64,000 nucleotides of DNA, from contig OZ010586.1 of assembly GCA_963932145.1 (NCBI GenBank), positions 54,328,943-54,392,942 of the forward strand, given 5' to 3'. The position numbers and the translations under genes were made by a program. Every line of letters starts with the position of its first letter. The stretch's first letter is position 1. This DNA is from Acanthosepion lycidas (taxonomy: Eukaryota; Mollusca; Cephalopoda; Sepiida; Sepiidae). Of the stretch, positions 9,661 through 20,989 are shown piece after piece. Under the pieces are notes generated by a model. That model worked only from the letters and a program-made list of their open reading frames with translations, did not search any database and had not been told where the DNA came from.

Positions 9661-10205
9661 TATTATTTACACTATTAACATACAGACAACTGTCTTCAGT
9701 TTTGTTGTTGTTATCACTACATTTCAGATGTTGTGCCCTCCAACCTTCATCAGGTGTATATTGGTCTGGGCAAACTACAACCTAATAAAGAAAGAAAGAA
9801 AAGTGACAGCAAGTCTTCAACAGTAGTAATCAAAACATGACAGGCAGCAACAGCAGTCACATCATGACAGGCACAGCAGCACTAATCAGCAGTCAGGTTA
9901 GGTTTAAGTCTCCACTACAGCAAATTGTCTTACAAGGCAATAGCCTAGTGGATTACAGCATTGTTTTGTGAATTTGGTAACATAGCTGAGCAGTGTGTAC
10001 TTGGACTCAGTGGAAACAGGTGAGCAATAACTGAGCACTACTAAAAAATAAGAACTAGACAATATCCCTTGACATTAGCAGAGAACAGTCTACCCCAGTA
10101 AATTAAATAAATGGTTCAGTTCAGAATTCTCTGTAGGTTACACAGATTGATATGCACCTAATGAAGGTTGGAGGGTATAATAGCCAAAACACTGCATATC
10201 CAAGA
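9661..10205 (+). mobile_element. SINE family B copy with inverted tail upstream
   Basis: The tRNA-like head is recognisable at about 9938-9960 (A box TAGCCTAGTGG). The body (AACAGTCTACCCCAGT...ATTAAATAAATGG) and part of the tail (CACCTAATGAAGGTTGGAGGGTATAATAGCC) follow. Upstream, 9661-9768 is the tail in inverted orientation; reverse complemented it contains CACCTGATGAAGGTTGG...CTGAAATG. Between the inverted tail and the head lie about 160 bp with CATGACAGGCA/CAGCAGC tandem-like sequence. The complete copy at 31608-32056 has the same inverted-tail arrangement. Confidence 0.7.
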
Positions 10206-10220
10206 CTAGATAAAAAATTT

Positions 10221-10560
10221 AAGAAGTCATAAAAAAGACCCATGCAGTTTCAACAGTTTGTTTTCAAGCCACACTAACAATATATAAACTGCTATCAATT
10301 CATCTCCATAGTAGAAGGCTCATCCAAGCTACTGCAGTCATTTGCTTTTCCCTTGCTCATTTTCACCAGATATTTGCCAAAGACACCTACTCACTGATGC
10401 CCAACACCGCCAACTGAAGACAACCACAGACATGCCAGATGCCTGATGTTAACAGCTAGAGTCAATATGTGATTAAAATATCTATGTGATAAAGCTGATA
10501 TACATTTAATTTTTCTTTGCATGATTTTTCTCTGTTATATACAGCATATAGCTGCAAGTG
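10221..10560 (+). repeat. Dispersed repeat D, copy 1
   Basis: Co-linear with 33714-34130: GATCCACGCAGCTTCAAC/GACCCATGCAGTTTCAAC, CAGAAAGCTCATC/TAGAAGGCTCATC, and the CATGATTTTT block all correspond. After about 10555 the match is lost and resumes at 11085-11140 (GTAGAATCC..., TAATCATTTTTGTATATCAC), so copy 1 seems to contain a roughly 525-bp insertion at that point. No ORF, terminal repeat or tail was resolved. Unclassified. Confidence 0.55.
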
Positions 10561-11084
10561 TAGCAAATGAAAACAACAAAGTATTGTTGGTGTGGTTGGA
10601 AAGGAAAAGAGACAAGATATGTTAAGATTATCTGTATTGCTAGCATAATAGATAAAATCAGAATTTCTCTTTTGTTGAAAAGAGAGGGGATTTGGGAGAT
10701 GGGAGAGTTGCTGTATACAGGCCTGATGCTGAAGCTTGTGTTGGGTCAGTTGACTGAGAGGCCACTGGTTAACCCTATGAACTGCCTGTGAGTGCCGACA
10801 AGCAGGTCCTTTTAAGTAGTCAGGGTGAATACATGACTCAGCAATTTTTTTCATAATTGGTTGACATTTAAATTTTATTTTATATTTTTTTTTGTGGCGG
10901 GGGTGGGGATTTGCTATGTGAGCTTGATGATATGCTCAGATCCCCTGTACAGAGAGCAACTTTTTAATTTTTAATTTTGCTTTCATCCAGCCACCAGATT
11001 TTGATGTGGAAGGAAGCAGAAAGAGGTCTAATCTAAAGCAGAATATATCATCTACAACTCACAATAAATGTAATACAATACTCT
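10561..11084. other. Probable insertion inside repeat D, unclassified
   Basis: This block separates two parts that are contiguous in the other copy of repeat D. It holds overlapping open frames on both strands (130 codons minus at 10462-10854, 74 codons plus), neither with a recognisable domain. The part at 10860-11060 has a T tract and a G-rich run (GGCGGGGGTGGGG). Confidence 0.35.
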
Positions 11085-11140
11085 TTCATATGAAGTAGAA
11101 TCCAGATGCAAACTCCCTAATCATTTTTGTATATCACCAT

Positions 11141-11884
11141 CATGTCCCCTAATTGCCATATTTTATTTCATATTGCTTTATTGCTAGTCTGAGTTATGGT
11201 GCATACTAAATGATACTCACTCTTTTCATACATGTTGGTAGCTTCCCCAAAATATACATTTTAAAAAACACTGTGAAAATGTTGGCCCCTAATTAGCACT
11301 TAGAGCTATTCCCAAGCCAGTGTAGATATATGCACAACCTGTTTATGATGCATTTCTATTATATTGTGTTGGGGACATTGTTTAGCTTACTCTATAATGA
11401 TGAGTATCTTATTGAAACTAAAATTGCAATGCTCACAAGAAATTACCATCAGCATCTAAATGTTTAACAAATAGACAAAATGTTTTCCTGTTCTTCCCAA
11501 AATAGGCAGCACAGCCAGGTAATGATGCAGCAGTGAAAGTGTTAAACATTGAATGAAGTGACAATTTTCTGAAAATGTTTAAAATCATATTTCAAAATGA
11601 TCAAATACACTAACACTTTATGTAATTCTGAATTCATTTTGACAATTACTTTTTAACAAATACTGAACATATCTATACAATAGAAATGCAGTTAGCACAT
11701 TGTCATCTAAAATGCCATGGGTGAATGGTCTGAAATCAGAGCAGTCCACTATGCCATGCTGGATCCCAGAGTTTGAACCATTGTACTAAGACCAAGGTGT
11801 CCATTATTTTGTGTCACAATTCAAAGGGCCAGTTTCTTTCTTCAAAATGACATGTCAGGTGGATTTGTTTTTGAAGTTACCTTC
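11141..11884. other. No feature recognised
   Basis: AT-rich single-copy-looking sequence. Nothing coding or repetitive was supported. Confidence 0.4.
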
Positions 11885-12142
11885 TTTTAGTCTTTTTGCC
11901 TAAAGAGGTAGGACCTACAAGCTCATAGACAGTTGGAACAGGCTGGTTTTGAATTTTTCCATCTCCGAGCCAGTCTGTTCTGCTATTTACCCGTAGCTAG
12001 GGGGAGAAGAGATGTATTCATACTTTTCCCAAGGGCATTAGTACGTAAGTGAATATAATGAACTCGATAGGAATTTGAACTGACCTGTCTGATTCCTCAC
12101 TCCAACTCATAAACCATTACTCCATAAGTTAACACATACTGA
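11885..12142 (-). mobile_element. SINE family C copy
   Basis: On the minus strand: head with TGGAGTAATGG (A box-like, near 12126), B box-like CAGTTCAAATTCC near 12085-12073, then the central domain (GTTCATTATATTCACTTACG...CCCTTGGGAAAAG) and the C-type 3' part (AAATAGCAGAACAGACTGGC). No 5S domain precedes the head, in contrast to SINE A. Confidence 0.7.
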
Positions 12143-13439
12143 GTTAAATTACAACTAACTAGTGTCAAAAAAAATTAGTAACCCACACTAAAGATGGCTG
12201 ATAGACTTCATCAGAAACTGCTTTTTAAATATATTGACTTCTTAAAAAAAAAAACAAGAAATAATGGAATTTAAAACAGGCAGCAAATAAAATGTTATTT
12301 GTAAAGAAATCCCCCAACTGGAGATGATTTAGAGTTAAGGTTGATCAGTTAAATGTTTAAGTGTAATTTAAATCAAAATTCTGTCCAAATTTTCAAGTGC
12401 TTCATGCATGTATGATGAAAAAACCTATTTTTATTCCAACACTCTTGTTAAGAGTGCATGAATAGCTAAACTTTGGCTTGAAGGCAATCAACCTTTAGCA
12501 CTTGGTAAATTTTACAGTCAGTGTGTTGACATATGCTTAGCGTTAAATTATTAGCTTGTTGATAATTGTCAACATTTAAATGAAGATATCTCCCAAAAAC
12601 TAATTTCTTTCAGAAACTGGCTAAATTAAGCAAATGATAAGAAATCTCTATCATAACTCTAAGTACCATTTAAAATGGATACAAATCATTTTAAGTAAAA
12701 AATAATTAAAACTTTATGAATTCAAATTGCATCAATAGACTAATAAAACTTTTAAAGTTTTATGAAAATCAGTAACAATTTGAAATGCTATGCTTAAAAG
12801 GAAAAACAAAATATGAAAAAGGTTACCATCTTCTAATATTATTAATGTAGATCTTTGTTAAAATGATTTTCTCCTTACCTTTCTTTCCAATTTTGTATAT
12901 AAATTACTCTTCATTTGTGCACCAATTTTTCTCTTTTATATTTTTTACTAGCATTATTAGGCACAAAATCTTAAGGAAACTGATACATTTTTGCATATTC
13001 TTCAATTTAACATTTTTGAAATTTGCATCTGTAAAATGTTTGCATCATTTATTTTATGAAAATAACTGAAAGTGTCTTTAAACATAAAATATCTACGAAT
13101 ATTATTAGGTTAGAACCATCATCATGTAATCATCTAATACCAGGATTATGACGAAAACAATTTCAGGCTCTGAAGAAGCTTTCTGAAAATGAAAGCAAAT
13201 TTAAATATTTGAGCGTTAAAATGAGGGATATATGAAATATAGGTCTTTCTAAAATATTAAAAGTTCTTATCTTTGGATAAGAACATTTGATCTTGTTTGT
13301 TTATTTAGTTACATATACTTAATGGCCTTCCAACTTTCTCCTCCTCAATCCACAAGCAGTGATAAATTGTTTAACACAGGTCAAGTTAATAACTTGATAA
13401 AAAAAAAAAAAAACTCATGAATAGCACTTTTCAGTTTAG
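12143..13439. other. No feature recognised
   Basis: Long AT-rich stretch with A and T runs. The 68-codon frame at 12863-13069 is low-complexity hydrophobic sequence typical of chance frames in T-rich DNA. Confidence 0.5.
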
Positions 13440-13655
13440 TAAAGTTATTTTTGCAGAAATGCTCTTGGAAAAGATAAGAATACATTTCTTCTCCCACAGC
13501 TGTCAATTAAAATGCAGGATAGCCTGGGCTATGTAGCAGAATTACTTTGAATTCAAAACAGTGAAGGAGGCAACCATAAAACTCTCCACTATCTTTTCAA
13601 AGAAGCAATGGCAATTCACACATAATAAAAGAATCTGTGGAGAGCCATGAAAAAT
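13440..13655 (+). mobile_element. SINE family C fragment
   Basis: Contains the central domain end (ATGCTCTTGGAAAAGATAAG) and the C-type 3' part (AATGCAGGATAGCCTGGGC...GAATTCAAAACAG) in the same order as at 22560-22700. The tRNA head is missing. Confidence 0.6.
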
Positions 13656-14300
13656 GTTTTCTGGTTTTATCAATATATTAATTATTTTATATAAATACTT
13701 TAATTGTTGCATATATGCTTATCCTAAATACATTAGAGAATAGGTTACAGAAAAAATATATTTATATTTAAGAATTATCTTTATTTTAGAGAAAAAAATT
13801 GAAATATAATATATTAATTCATAATTAAATGTTTATTTTTTATGCTAAAGTATTATTAATTTCATGAAATTTTTTTTTAATTGAAACTGTTCATAAAATA
13901 ATCTAGTTAAATGTTCAATGTAAAATTTTGTATTGAAATAGAAATTGTTTTAAAGTATACGTTTTAATATCTATAAATATCTTACATGGGATTTTTTTAG
14001 ATGTTTCTTAAATACCTTCCCATTCAGTATTTCATCTGGTCTTCTTCAGGTGTGTCATCATACTCAGTAAACTTCTTGAAATTTTTTAACCAAACCATTT
14101 TTTAAATCCACACTGGTAGATTATTCTTATTCTGCTTTTAATGTTTAAGGGAGATAACTCTTATCAGTTAATACTCATTAGTCTTATTCACATTCATGTC
14201 ACTTGTCTGTTTCTTATATTGAACTGGTGTATATGACTTTTCAGTACTATCCTACTCTGAGATCAAGCTCAGAAATAACAGAGAAACAGATATGCTTTAG

Positions 14301-14301
<1 letters not shown>

Positions 14302-14340
<39 letters not shown>
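14302..14340 (+). repeat. (CA)n microsatellite
   Basis: About 20 uninterrupted CA units. Confidence 0.98.
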
Positions 14341-14342
<2 letters not shown>

Positions 14343-14344
14343 CA

Positions 14345-15295
14345 ACCAACACAAAGAAACATTTGCTGTACATAAGATACACTATTACAAAATTAAAATA
14401 GATTAAAAAATAATAATTTAAAGATTTTTTCCTAAAGATATTTTCAAATGAAATGCATTACATCTGTTATGTCTAATAACAGAAATCTAATAAATTACTC
14501 ATCAGTAGTATGGGAGCCTTAACAAACCAAATTATTCTTCTGAAAAGCATGAATGAAATGGTTTTAAAATTGGAAACTGTTAAAAATCTATTTGAGAGTG
14601 ACTAAAAAATATTTTAAATACATGTATTTTTAGGACATTTTGAGATTCTATTAAGAAATTCAAGAAGGCGAATCCAAATTCATTCTAAGGACATCACTTC
14701 TTATTGAAAAGCTAACAATAAGAAAAAAAATGGCTGAAAAAAGAACGAGAATGAATTTGAGACAAGCTGCTATTGTCCTTCAAGGAAAAGAAACTAAAAA
14801 TCTTTTCAAAAAGAAAAATTTTCACTTTTGTAAAAGACACACTTGCTTCATATCTGTTCAAATTACATTCATAAAACAACAAACTATTTTGGTATTTAAT
14901 GCTGTTTATCTCTTGAATTTTCTTTTTAAGATGTGTAAGATTCAAAATAACTTTCAAGAGAGTTTTATATAAATGCACATCAATAACTCTGTAGCTTAAT
15001 GACAAAAAATGCACTTATTTTAAGCAAAAACATTTATTATTCAACATAATTTCCTTCTTTGTGAATATATTTACTTCAGTGAATAATATTAACCTCATGA
15101 ACTGGACATTATACAGTGAAAATTTCAGACCAAAATTCAATTAAAACTATACATGTCAGCCTACAGACTTAGTGATAAATGCCTCCGTGTGTGTGTGTAG
15201 TATTTGTAGTAGTTACAGACAAAGACCCTAAATGAAAGTCAGTTATTTGAACATATAGTTTTTGAAGTGACTAATCAACAATAAACTGTTTACTG
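14345..15295. other. No feature recognised
   Basis: AT-rich. Overlapping frames at 14712-15014 (minus) and 14730-14972 (plus) have lysine- or phenylalanine-rich low-complexity products and are not supported as genes. Confidence 0.45.
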
Positions 15296-15301
15296 ATAAT
15301 A

Positions 15302-16153
15302 CAGATGGATAAATTGTCATCTAAATTACCCAAAAATGAAAATAACACTGACATCTCATTTTAAGGTATATATTTACCAAAATTACACAAAAATATCTTA
15401 AAATACAATTTATTCAATAAAATCGGTATTAGCTTCAATCACAGTCGCCAGATGACTTTGGAGTCTCCTGCAACTCATTCTGGATGGACTCCTTGTTTAA
15501 GTTGGTGAATGCTGCCAAAATACTTGCTTTCAGTTCATCAAGGAGTTTTCTTGCTCAATTGCATCCCATACATAATAATCAAGGGGGTTTGCAGTCTGGG
15601 GAGTTAGGTGGCCAGATGTAAGGGGTGATGTGGTTGCAGAAATTATCTGACAGATTTGACTTGGTTGTCCTGCTTGTATGGCATGGTGCAGAATCCTGTT
15701 GCCAGACATAGCATCTTCCAGCAGCCACCTTCTTGACCCAGGGCAGCACTACCTCCTCAAGGCACTTGATGTAGGCCACTGTGTTGTGTCTAAGAACCTC
15801 ACAACAAATTCAGGAGTTCTTTTCTTATCAGAATGATCAGAGTAAGTTTTCCCAGCTTCTGTACCTTTGTAATCACCATTAGACTCATCCAACTCTTTCC
15901 AAACCCTCTTCACTGTCCTCAGATTGGCACTCAAACACCCTGAAATGTTCATACTGGAGTATCTGGCGCAAATGTCAAGCAGTACAGCTTGCCATTTCCA
16001 AATTTCTGGCAGAGTGAATTGTCATGATGCTCTTTTACTCACAGATGGTGACCAGACAACTACTATACTATGCAGTTGATAAAATCAAAATCAAACAACA
16101 CGCATGCACAAAATTAAAAATATAAAATGGCGACAATTTACACATCGCTTCCT
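15302..16153 (-). mobile_element. Mariner-like DNA transposon, family M, copy 1 (internally deleted)
   Basis: The left end (CAGATGGATAAATTGTCATC) and right end (reverse complement beginning AGGAAGCGATGTGTAAATTGTC) align with the TIRs of copy 2 at 51889-52757. Flanking TA is present at both ends. On the minus strand the transposase appears as fragments: an N-terminal helix-turn-helix region with WKELDESNGDY (15749-15952), then VWQQDSAPCHTS carrying the second catalytic Asp, and WPPNSPDCKPP with the third (15579-15779). Sequence encoding the first catalytic Asp is deleted between them and frames shift. At 852 bp it is shorter than an intact mariner (about 1.3 kb). Confidence 0.82.
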
Positions 16154-16321
16154 AGATGGAGTGATAAAAAAAGAAGAAAAAACAGAATATAACAAGTCAC
16201 TTTGTTTGGCTTTTGTTGACTATGAAAAGAGATTGAGTCAGAAGACCACTTAGCAGTTTTCTAATTCACTACAAACTAGATTATTAACATAAAAATCATG
16301 TAAAAAATTATTGAGAACATA

Positions 16322-16663
16322 TTCCTTGATTGATTTGTTTTTTATGGTTATTTACCTATGTCTCTCCACTGAGATGGGATGTCACACAAAGTTGGGTTTA
16401 ATGTGGGGAACTTGAACACATACACCTGGGCCAACCACAAAAATTGCCCAGCCTCCACAACTGTCGGTTGTGCTGGCATCAGTATGACTACTGATTGCTG
16501 CTCTCTAGTGCAATTTTTCAGGCAGCTGTTCCCCAGGACTGGACACGTCACTTCCCCTGTGTCTCTGTCTGCAGACAGAGCTACAAATAAGTTGCACTCT
16601 GCCCAAAGACAGAGACTCAACTGGGAGATGATAAGTCCTACCTGTCATGTGCCAGGTAAGTAT
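16322..16663 (-). repeat. Dispersed repeat E, copy 1 (possible SINE)
   Basis: Similar to 62078-62292 over the blocks CACATACACC...GGGC/AGGC, CTGATTGCTGCTCTCTAGTGCAATTT/CTGATCCCTCACTCTGGTGCAATTT and CTCTGCCCAAAGACAGAGAC. It is GC-richer than its surroundings. On the minus strand it begins ATACTTACCTGGCA (16663-16650), identical to the first 14 nt of U1 snRNA as I recall it, and it ends ACCATAAAAAACAAATCAATC at 16345-16325, the same 3' tail as SINE A. This would fit a SINE mobilised by the same LINE partner. A 111-codon plus frame (16379-16714) crosses it but has no recognisable domain. Confidence 0.55.
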
Positions 16664-17060
16664 GATTTTTTGATTGGATTTTTATGGTTTATCAACTTTT
16701 TGCTGATTATTTAAAGCCATGAAATATTTTTAGATTGTAAGACATTTTTAGAGACAATAATGATTTACTGATACAATTCCTACTAATTAATCCATAGCTG
16801 GAGGAGAAAAAGTAGAGATGAATTCATACCTTTCCTCAAGGGCATTTGTGTGTAAGTGAATATAACAAACATGACTGGAATTGGAACTCTAATCTCTGTC
16901 TTCCAATTCTGAGTTGTTATTCATTACACCATCCATATATCCAAGCTTACAGCATCTGGTATTCTCAAGCAGTCTCCTAGGTACTGACCAGGCTTGACAT
17001 TGCTGAATATCAATAATTGTATGAGAACTTGTGCTTCAACACAATATGGCCATAAAGCTA
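16664..17060 (-). mobile_element. SINE family A: composite 5S rRNA + tRNA-derived SINE, copy 2
   Basis: Minus strand, in order: 5S-like domain (about 17059-16940) with TATGGCCATATTGTGTTGAAG, CAGCAATGTCAAGCCTGGTC, AGTACCTA, GAGACTGCTTGAGAATACC and AGATGCTGTAAGCTT; tRNA-like domain with A box TGGTGTAATGG and B box-like GAGTTCCAATTCC; the central domain (GTTATATTCACTTACACAC...CCCTTGAGG); and a 3' part with ATAATCAGCAAAAAGTTGATAAACCATAAAAA. The inverted repeat near the 3' end is less perfect than in copy 1. The 5S domain here is better preserved than in copy 1 and shows the derivation clearly. Confidence 0.87.
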
Positions 17061-17284
17061 AGAATATATATAAGAGCACAGGAATAATTTGACAATATAA
17101 AGAAACGGATAAAATAAATACTGAAAAGGAATGAGACAAGAGAGTATGATTTCATCTTAATTAATTACAGTACAACTTGAAAGTATCTTCCATAAAATAA
17201 ACTCAGAAAAAATGGGAGTAAAGTAAAAGAGACTATTTGAACCATTGACAATTTGTGGATAACATTTTATTAATATCAGAATCA

Positions 17285-17885
17285 TTGGATGAATTATAAG
17301 AAATGTTAAATGACCGGAAGATGGAGAATCTCATAGTATGTTTAAAGATGAACAGAAAACATTGTATTCAACAGCAAGCTTCTGAAAAAGATCATAAAAA
17401 TATGCTGTGATAAAGAATTGGAAGAAATCCAGGTAGATGATTACATTAAAAAAATAGAAAAAAAATGAAAACGAAATAAAATGACATAATGATTGCCAGA
17501 AAAAAATGATTAAAAATAAAGTCATAAAAAATCACTTTGCCAATATGTCAAAAGCATAAGGTGTACAATGAATGTATAATGCCAGCTATGATGTACAGGT
17601 ATGTAACAAATTTCTAGAAAACAAAACATAATAGAGAAATTCTAAGGATAAAGTCTAAGAGATAATGGTCAACCTGGATCAGTAAACAAACCAAGAAATA
17701 TCATAAAAATGGATGAATAATCAAAATGGTGGTGGGATGGACATAGCATGAAGAAAGGATAACAGATGGAGCAAAGAGTTGTTTGAATGTTTCTCATAAG
17801 ATAGCAAATGCAGTTGTAAAAAAAAAACAGTCAAAAGATGGAAAGAAAAGATATAATAAAAGCATGGGATGTTTGTATCAGTAAA
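17285..17885 (+). pseudogene. LINE relic (RTE-like), reverse transcriptase C-terminal half
   Basis: Translated across frameshifts it yields a run of blocks in the order found in a widespread class of LINE endonuclease/reverse transcriptases: KVYNECIMPAMMYR (usually KVFNQCILPVMTYG), KRxxWSTWISKQT (usually WIRxQT) and a block ending DNRWSKELFEC (usually DNRWTxRxTEW). These follow the RT palm and precede the C-terminus. Many stops and an A-rich bias show advanced decay. EN and the palm YADD are not visible. Clade naming is tentative. Confidence 0.5.
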
Positions 17886-19857
17886 TGTCTCTACAGCCAT
17901 ATTTCTTGAATTTATTTTATCTACTTAAATTCATTCAATTTCTTTCCCTTATTCTTTATCAAAATTTTACAACCTTTTAGAATTTACAATATCTCATTTT
18001 TTTACAAAATATCTTTATTTTTGGGCATATTTTTTAGTAAGAAGTTATTGAATGAATGAAACTTTTGGAATTAATATTTTTGAATTGATTTCTATGTACA
18101 AGAACATTTTAACAAGTTCTATAATTTTTCTGCCAAGTTTTTTCTCAGTTGTTTATGTGGTTTGTTTATGCTTCTTTTATTCTGATTTCTTTCAAAAATT
18201 CTTTTCATTTTTTTAATGACTTTAGTTGTTTTTTTTTCATCTTATTCTCCGATTTGTAAATCATATAAAGATGTTTTTTATATTTTTAACTTTCTTCATG
18301 CTCTCTCCTTCTCACTCATTGTTATTTCAATAAAAACATAATAGTATTTGCTTTGCCTCTGCCTGCTTTTATAGGCTCTCTCTAACCACTCATCTATAAC
18401 ATGTCTTCTTATTCTAAAGCTGAATTCAGTCATTGCAAACCATCTCCTTACACTTCATTTCTCTTAAATAATTCATTTTTATCTCCCATAATTTTTGGTA
18501 TCAACATATTCATTTAACATTGTTATTTTACAAGATTTGTTTCAGTTACCATTTCACATTCTGTTACTTTTATTATTTTTGTTAATTATACTTTCTTTTT
18601 TTCATTAATAGTTTTGAAAGTGTCTAGACATTTGTTGCTGCACAATGCTCAGTCTATAATAACCAATATGCATGCTTGACAATAACTCTTATCAACATTT
18701 TTGTCAGTATATTATCTATGCCACAAATTCATCCAAAAGATATCTTATTCTCTTTATTGCATTTTTAATTCAATTCTTTAATCATCTTATCTGAAACTGT
18801 CACATTTCTATTAAATATTTTTTTTCATTTGCAAAACATGTTAATCTGTTTTCATTTTAAACCATTAATATTCACATTATCACTTAAAGTAATCCACAAT
18901 TTGTTAATCCATGTCTTGTACTATTAATTATGGATACAAAAAATGAAACATATTCTTAAATCAAGAAGAAATACTTTTGACTAGATTTTATGAATTACTC
19001 CTGTATGTTATGATTCAGAGCACTTTATTTTTCTACTTTGTTACTGGCATTTTCTCACCTCAATGTCAAACCTTTTCATCAATGATTTATTCTAAATTAG
19101 ATGTTCAAGTAAAATTACCTTAGACATATTTAAATCACATTTATTTCATTATTTATATAATTTTTAAGTACATGTTTATTTTTATGTTCGAAATTGATAT
19201 AAAAATGTACATTTAATAAATTTAATAAACTATATATTGTTTACCTTTGAAGATATTTTTTCTTCTCATCTTTTGGTCTTTTCAACGTAATTTGGCAGCA
19301 ATATTTTATTTTCTCTACAAATTAAAAAGAATTTCAGTGCAGAAACTAGAATTTATAAGTGTCAAAGGACAAGAAGGTTTATTACTGGAACAATTGTTTG
19401 TTTAAACATTAGTCAACACAATATAATAAACTTAGTGTTGTATATATCAAACATATGTAGGCTGCTTTAATTGTACATACCATAGGTACAGATATTTATT
19501 TATTTACCAAAATATTAAAAACAAAAAATAAAGATGCCTAAGGAGAGTTTGGAAGGATATAAATGAAGGTTTTTATTTTCTACAAAGAGAACATACTAAC
19601 AAAGTGTAGAAATGTGTAACATGTCTTCTTTGTCGCCCTGAAAAGGAAAACTAGTGAATATTACAAAAGTTGCTACTTAAAAATTCAACATGTCATGTTA
19701 CAAGCAGTAAGATTTTTCCTATATGTCCAGGAAGCATCTTCTCTTCCTACCGTCTACCCCAGAGAATATCTTCTATACAAACTAGGGTGTCACCTGCCAT
19801 CTATTAAGGGTCACATGACTGATCTAGTGCAGTGTCTATGAACTAGAGAAGAAAATT
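17886..19857. other. No feature recognised
   Basis: Two kilobases of T- and A-rich sequence. No tandem repeat, TIR or coding similarity was identified. Confidence 0.5.
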
Positions 19858-19930
19858 GATTGATCAATTTGTTTGTTTAATGGCTTATCAACTTCTTATG
19901 GCTCATTTAATGTCAAAATTTAATTATCTT
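19858..19930 (-). mobile_element. SINE family A 3' fragment
   Basis: ATTGATTGATCAATTTG...TAATGGCTTATCAACTTC matches the 3' tail and inverted-repeat region of SINE A copy 1 (6720-6750). Only the last 70 bp are present. Confidence 0.6.
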
Positions 19931-20091
19931 GGGAGTTTTGAAGCAATAAAGGTGGACATGGGAACAACACCAATTAAATTGTGGTTCTATGCCTTCTCAA
20001 AACCTCCAATTTAAAGAAACGGAATGAAAGTTATGCCAACATTAGCATATAATGAAATAAGTGGAAAAAACTGTTAACCATGAAGACTTAT

Positions 20092-20093
<2 letters not shown>

Positions 20094-20130
<37 letters not shown>
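20094..20130. repeat. (TA)n microsatellite
   Basis: 37 bp of uninterrupted TA. Confidence 0.98.
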
Positions 20131-20132
<2 letters not shown>

Positions 20133-20650
20133 ATTATTAGTCTGAAAAAAGAAATTTAAAACATATTCAAAAGCAAGAGTGTCAGTAAACAAACTTTATA
20201 TACTTTCTGACTCTGAAAATAGACATTTAATATATAAATATATATAAAAAAAATAATATATAAACTCAACCTCAAAATTATATTTTCACTTTATAAATTT
20301 CCCTCTCTATCATATGATTGTAGAAGAAAATTTCTCTTAAAATGTTTCTTACTTTTAAAGTAAAATAATTTTTACAGTTCTTATTCTTCACTTTCTCAAC
20401 TACTGATTTGTTCAAAGTCTTACTAACAAAGACTAACATCTAACAAATTTTATTGTTTGTTGTTTTTTAATTTCTGTTTCAAACAGCTTCATCTCTAGTC
20501 CTGACATTAGATACTCAAAGACCTATAAAAGAATGGTATAGAATTTTGCAGAATATTATGAAGATAGCTAACTTAATATACACTATAAACTTTTTTCATT
20601 ATAAGAACAGCCGTCTTTTTATTAGAATATATGTTTCTAAATATTACAAG
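20131..20650. other. No feature recognised
   Basis: AT-rich; contains short TATATA runs near 20230 but nothing else of note. Confidence 0.5.
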
Positions 20651-20654
20651 CCGG

Positions 20655-20960
20655 GTTTTACAAAAAAATTGTTGGTTTTAATCTTAGTAGGAATGATTGC
20701 TAAAATATCCCCTCCCCAAATTTATAAACAAACTGTACAGATGTAAGCTGGGATTTTTTCCTAGACAATAAGAGACCCACTTCTCTCTTGCATCCACTAT
20801 ATTTTTCTTCTTTCTTGTCAGACCAGTACAATCACTTTTCTGTAGCCCTTTTGTATATTAACACAATTATTTGTGAAATTTTTGCCTTATTACTGTTGCT
20901 TTGCTTAGTTTTGTCTTACATTTATATTGTTTGCTGATTGAAATAGACTGTGGCATATTA
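20655..20960 (+). repeat. Dispersed repeat F, copy 1
   Basis: Shares AAATTGTTGGTTT, CCCCTCCCCAAATTTATA, GGGATTTTTTCCTAG-CAATAAGA and GCCTTATTACTGTTGCTTT with 25625-25990 (plus) and, reversed, with 58540-58880. Three copies in one window establish it as an interspersed repeat. No tail, TIR or ORF was identified. Confidence 0.6.
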
Positions 20961-20989
20961 GTAGTCCAGGCAAGTACCCAGGTCTCAGG

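Noticed and set aside
10462-10854. 130-codon minus open frame
   Set aside because: It crosses the end of repeat D and the insertion in it, has no domain and overlaps a plus frame of similar quality.
16379-16714. Protein-coding exon of 111 codons
   Set aside because: The frame lies in repeat E and has no recognisable domain; the donor site alone is recorded as an observation.
16940-17060. A functional 5S rRNA gene
   Set aside because: The internal control region is mutated, and a tRNA-like domain follows without a T-run terminator.
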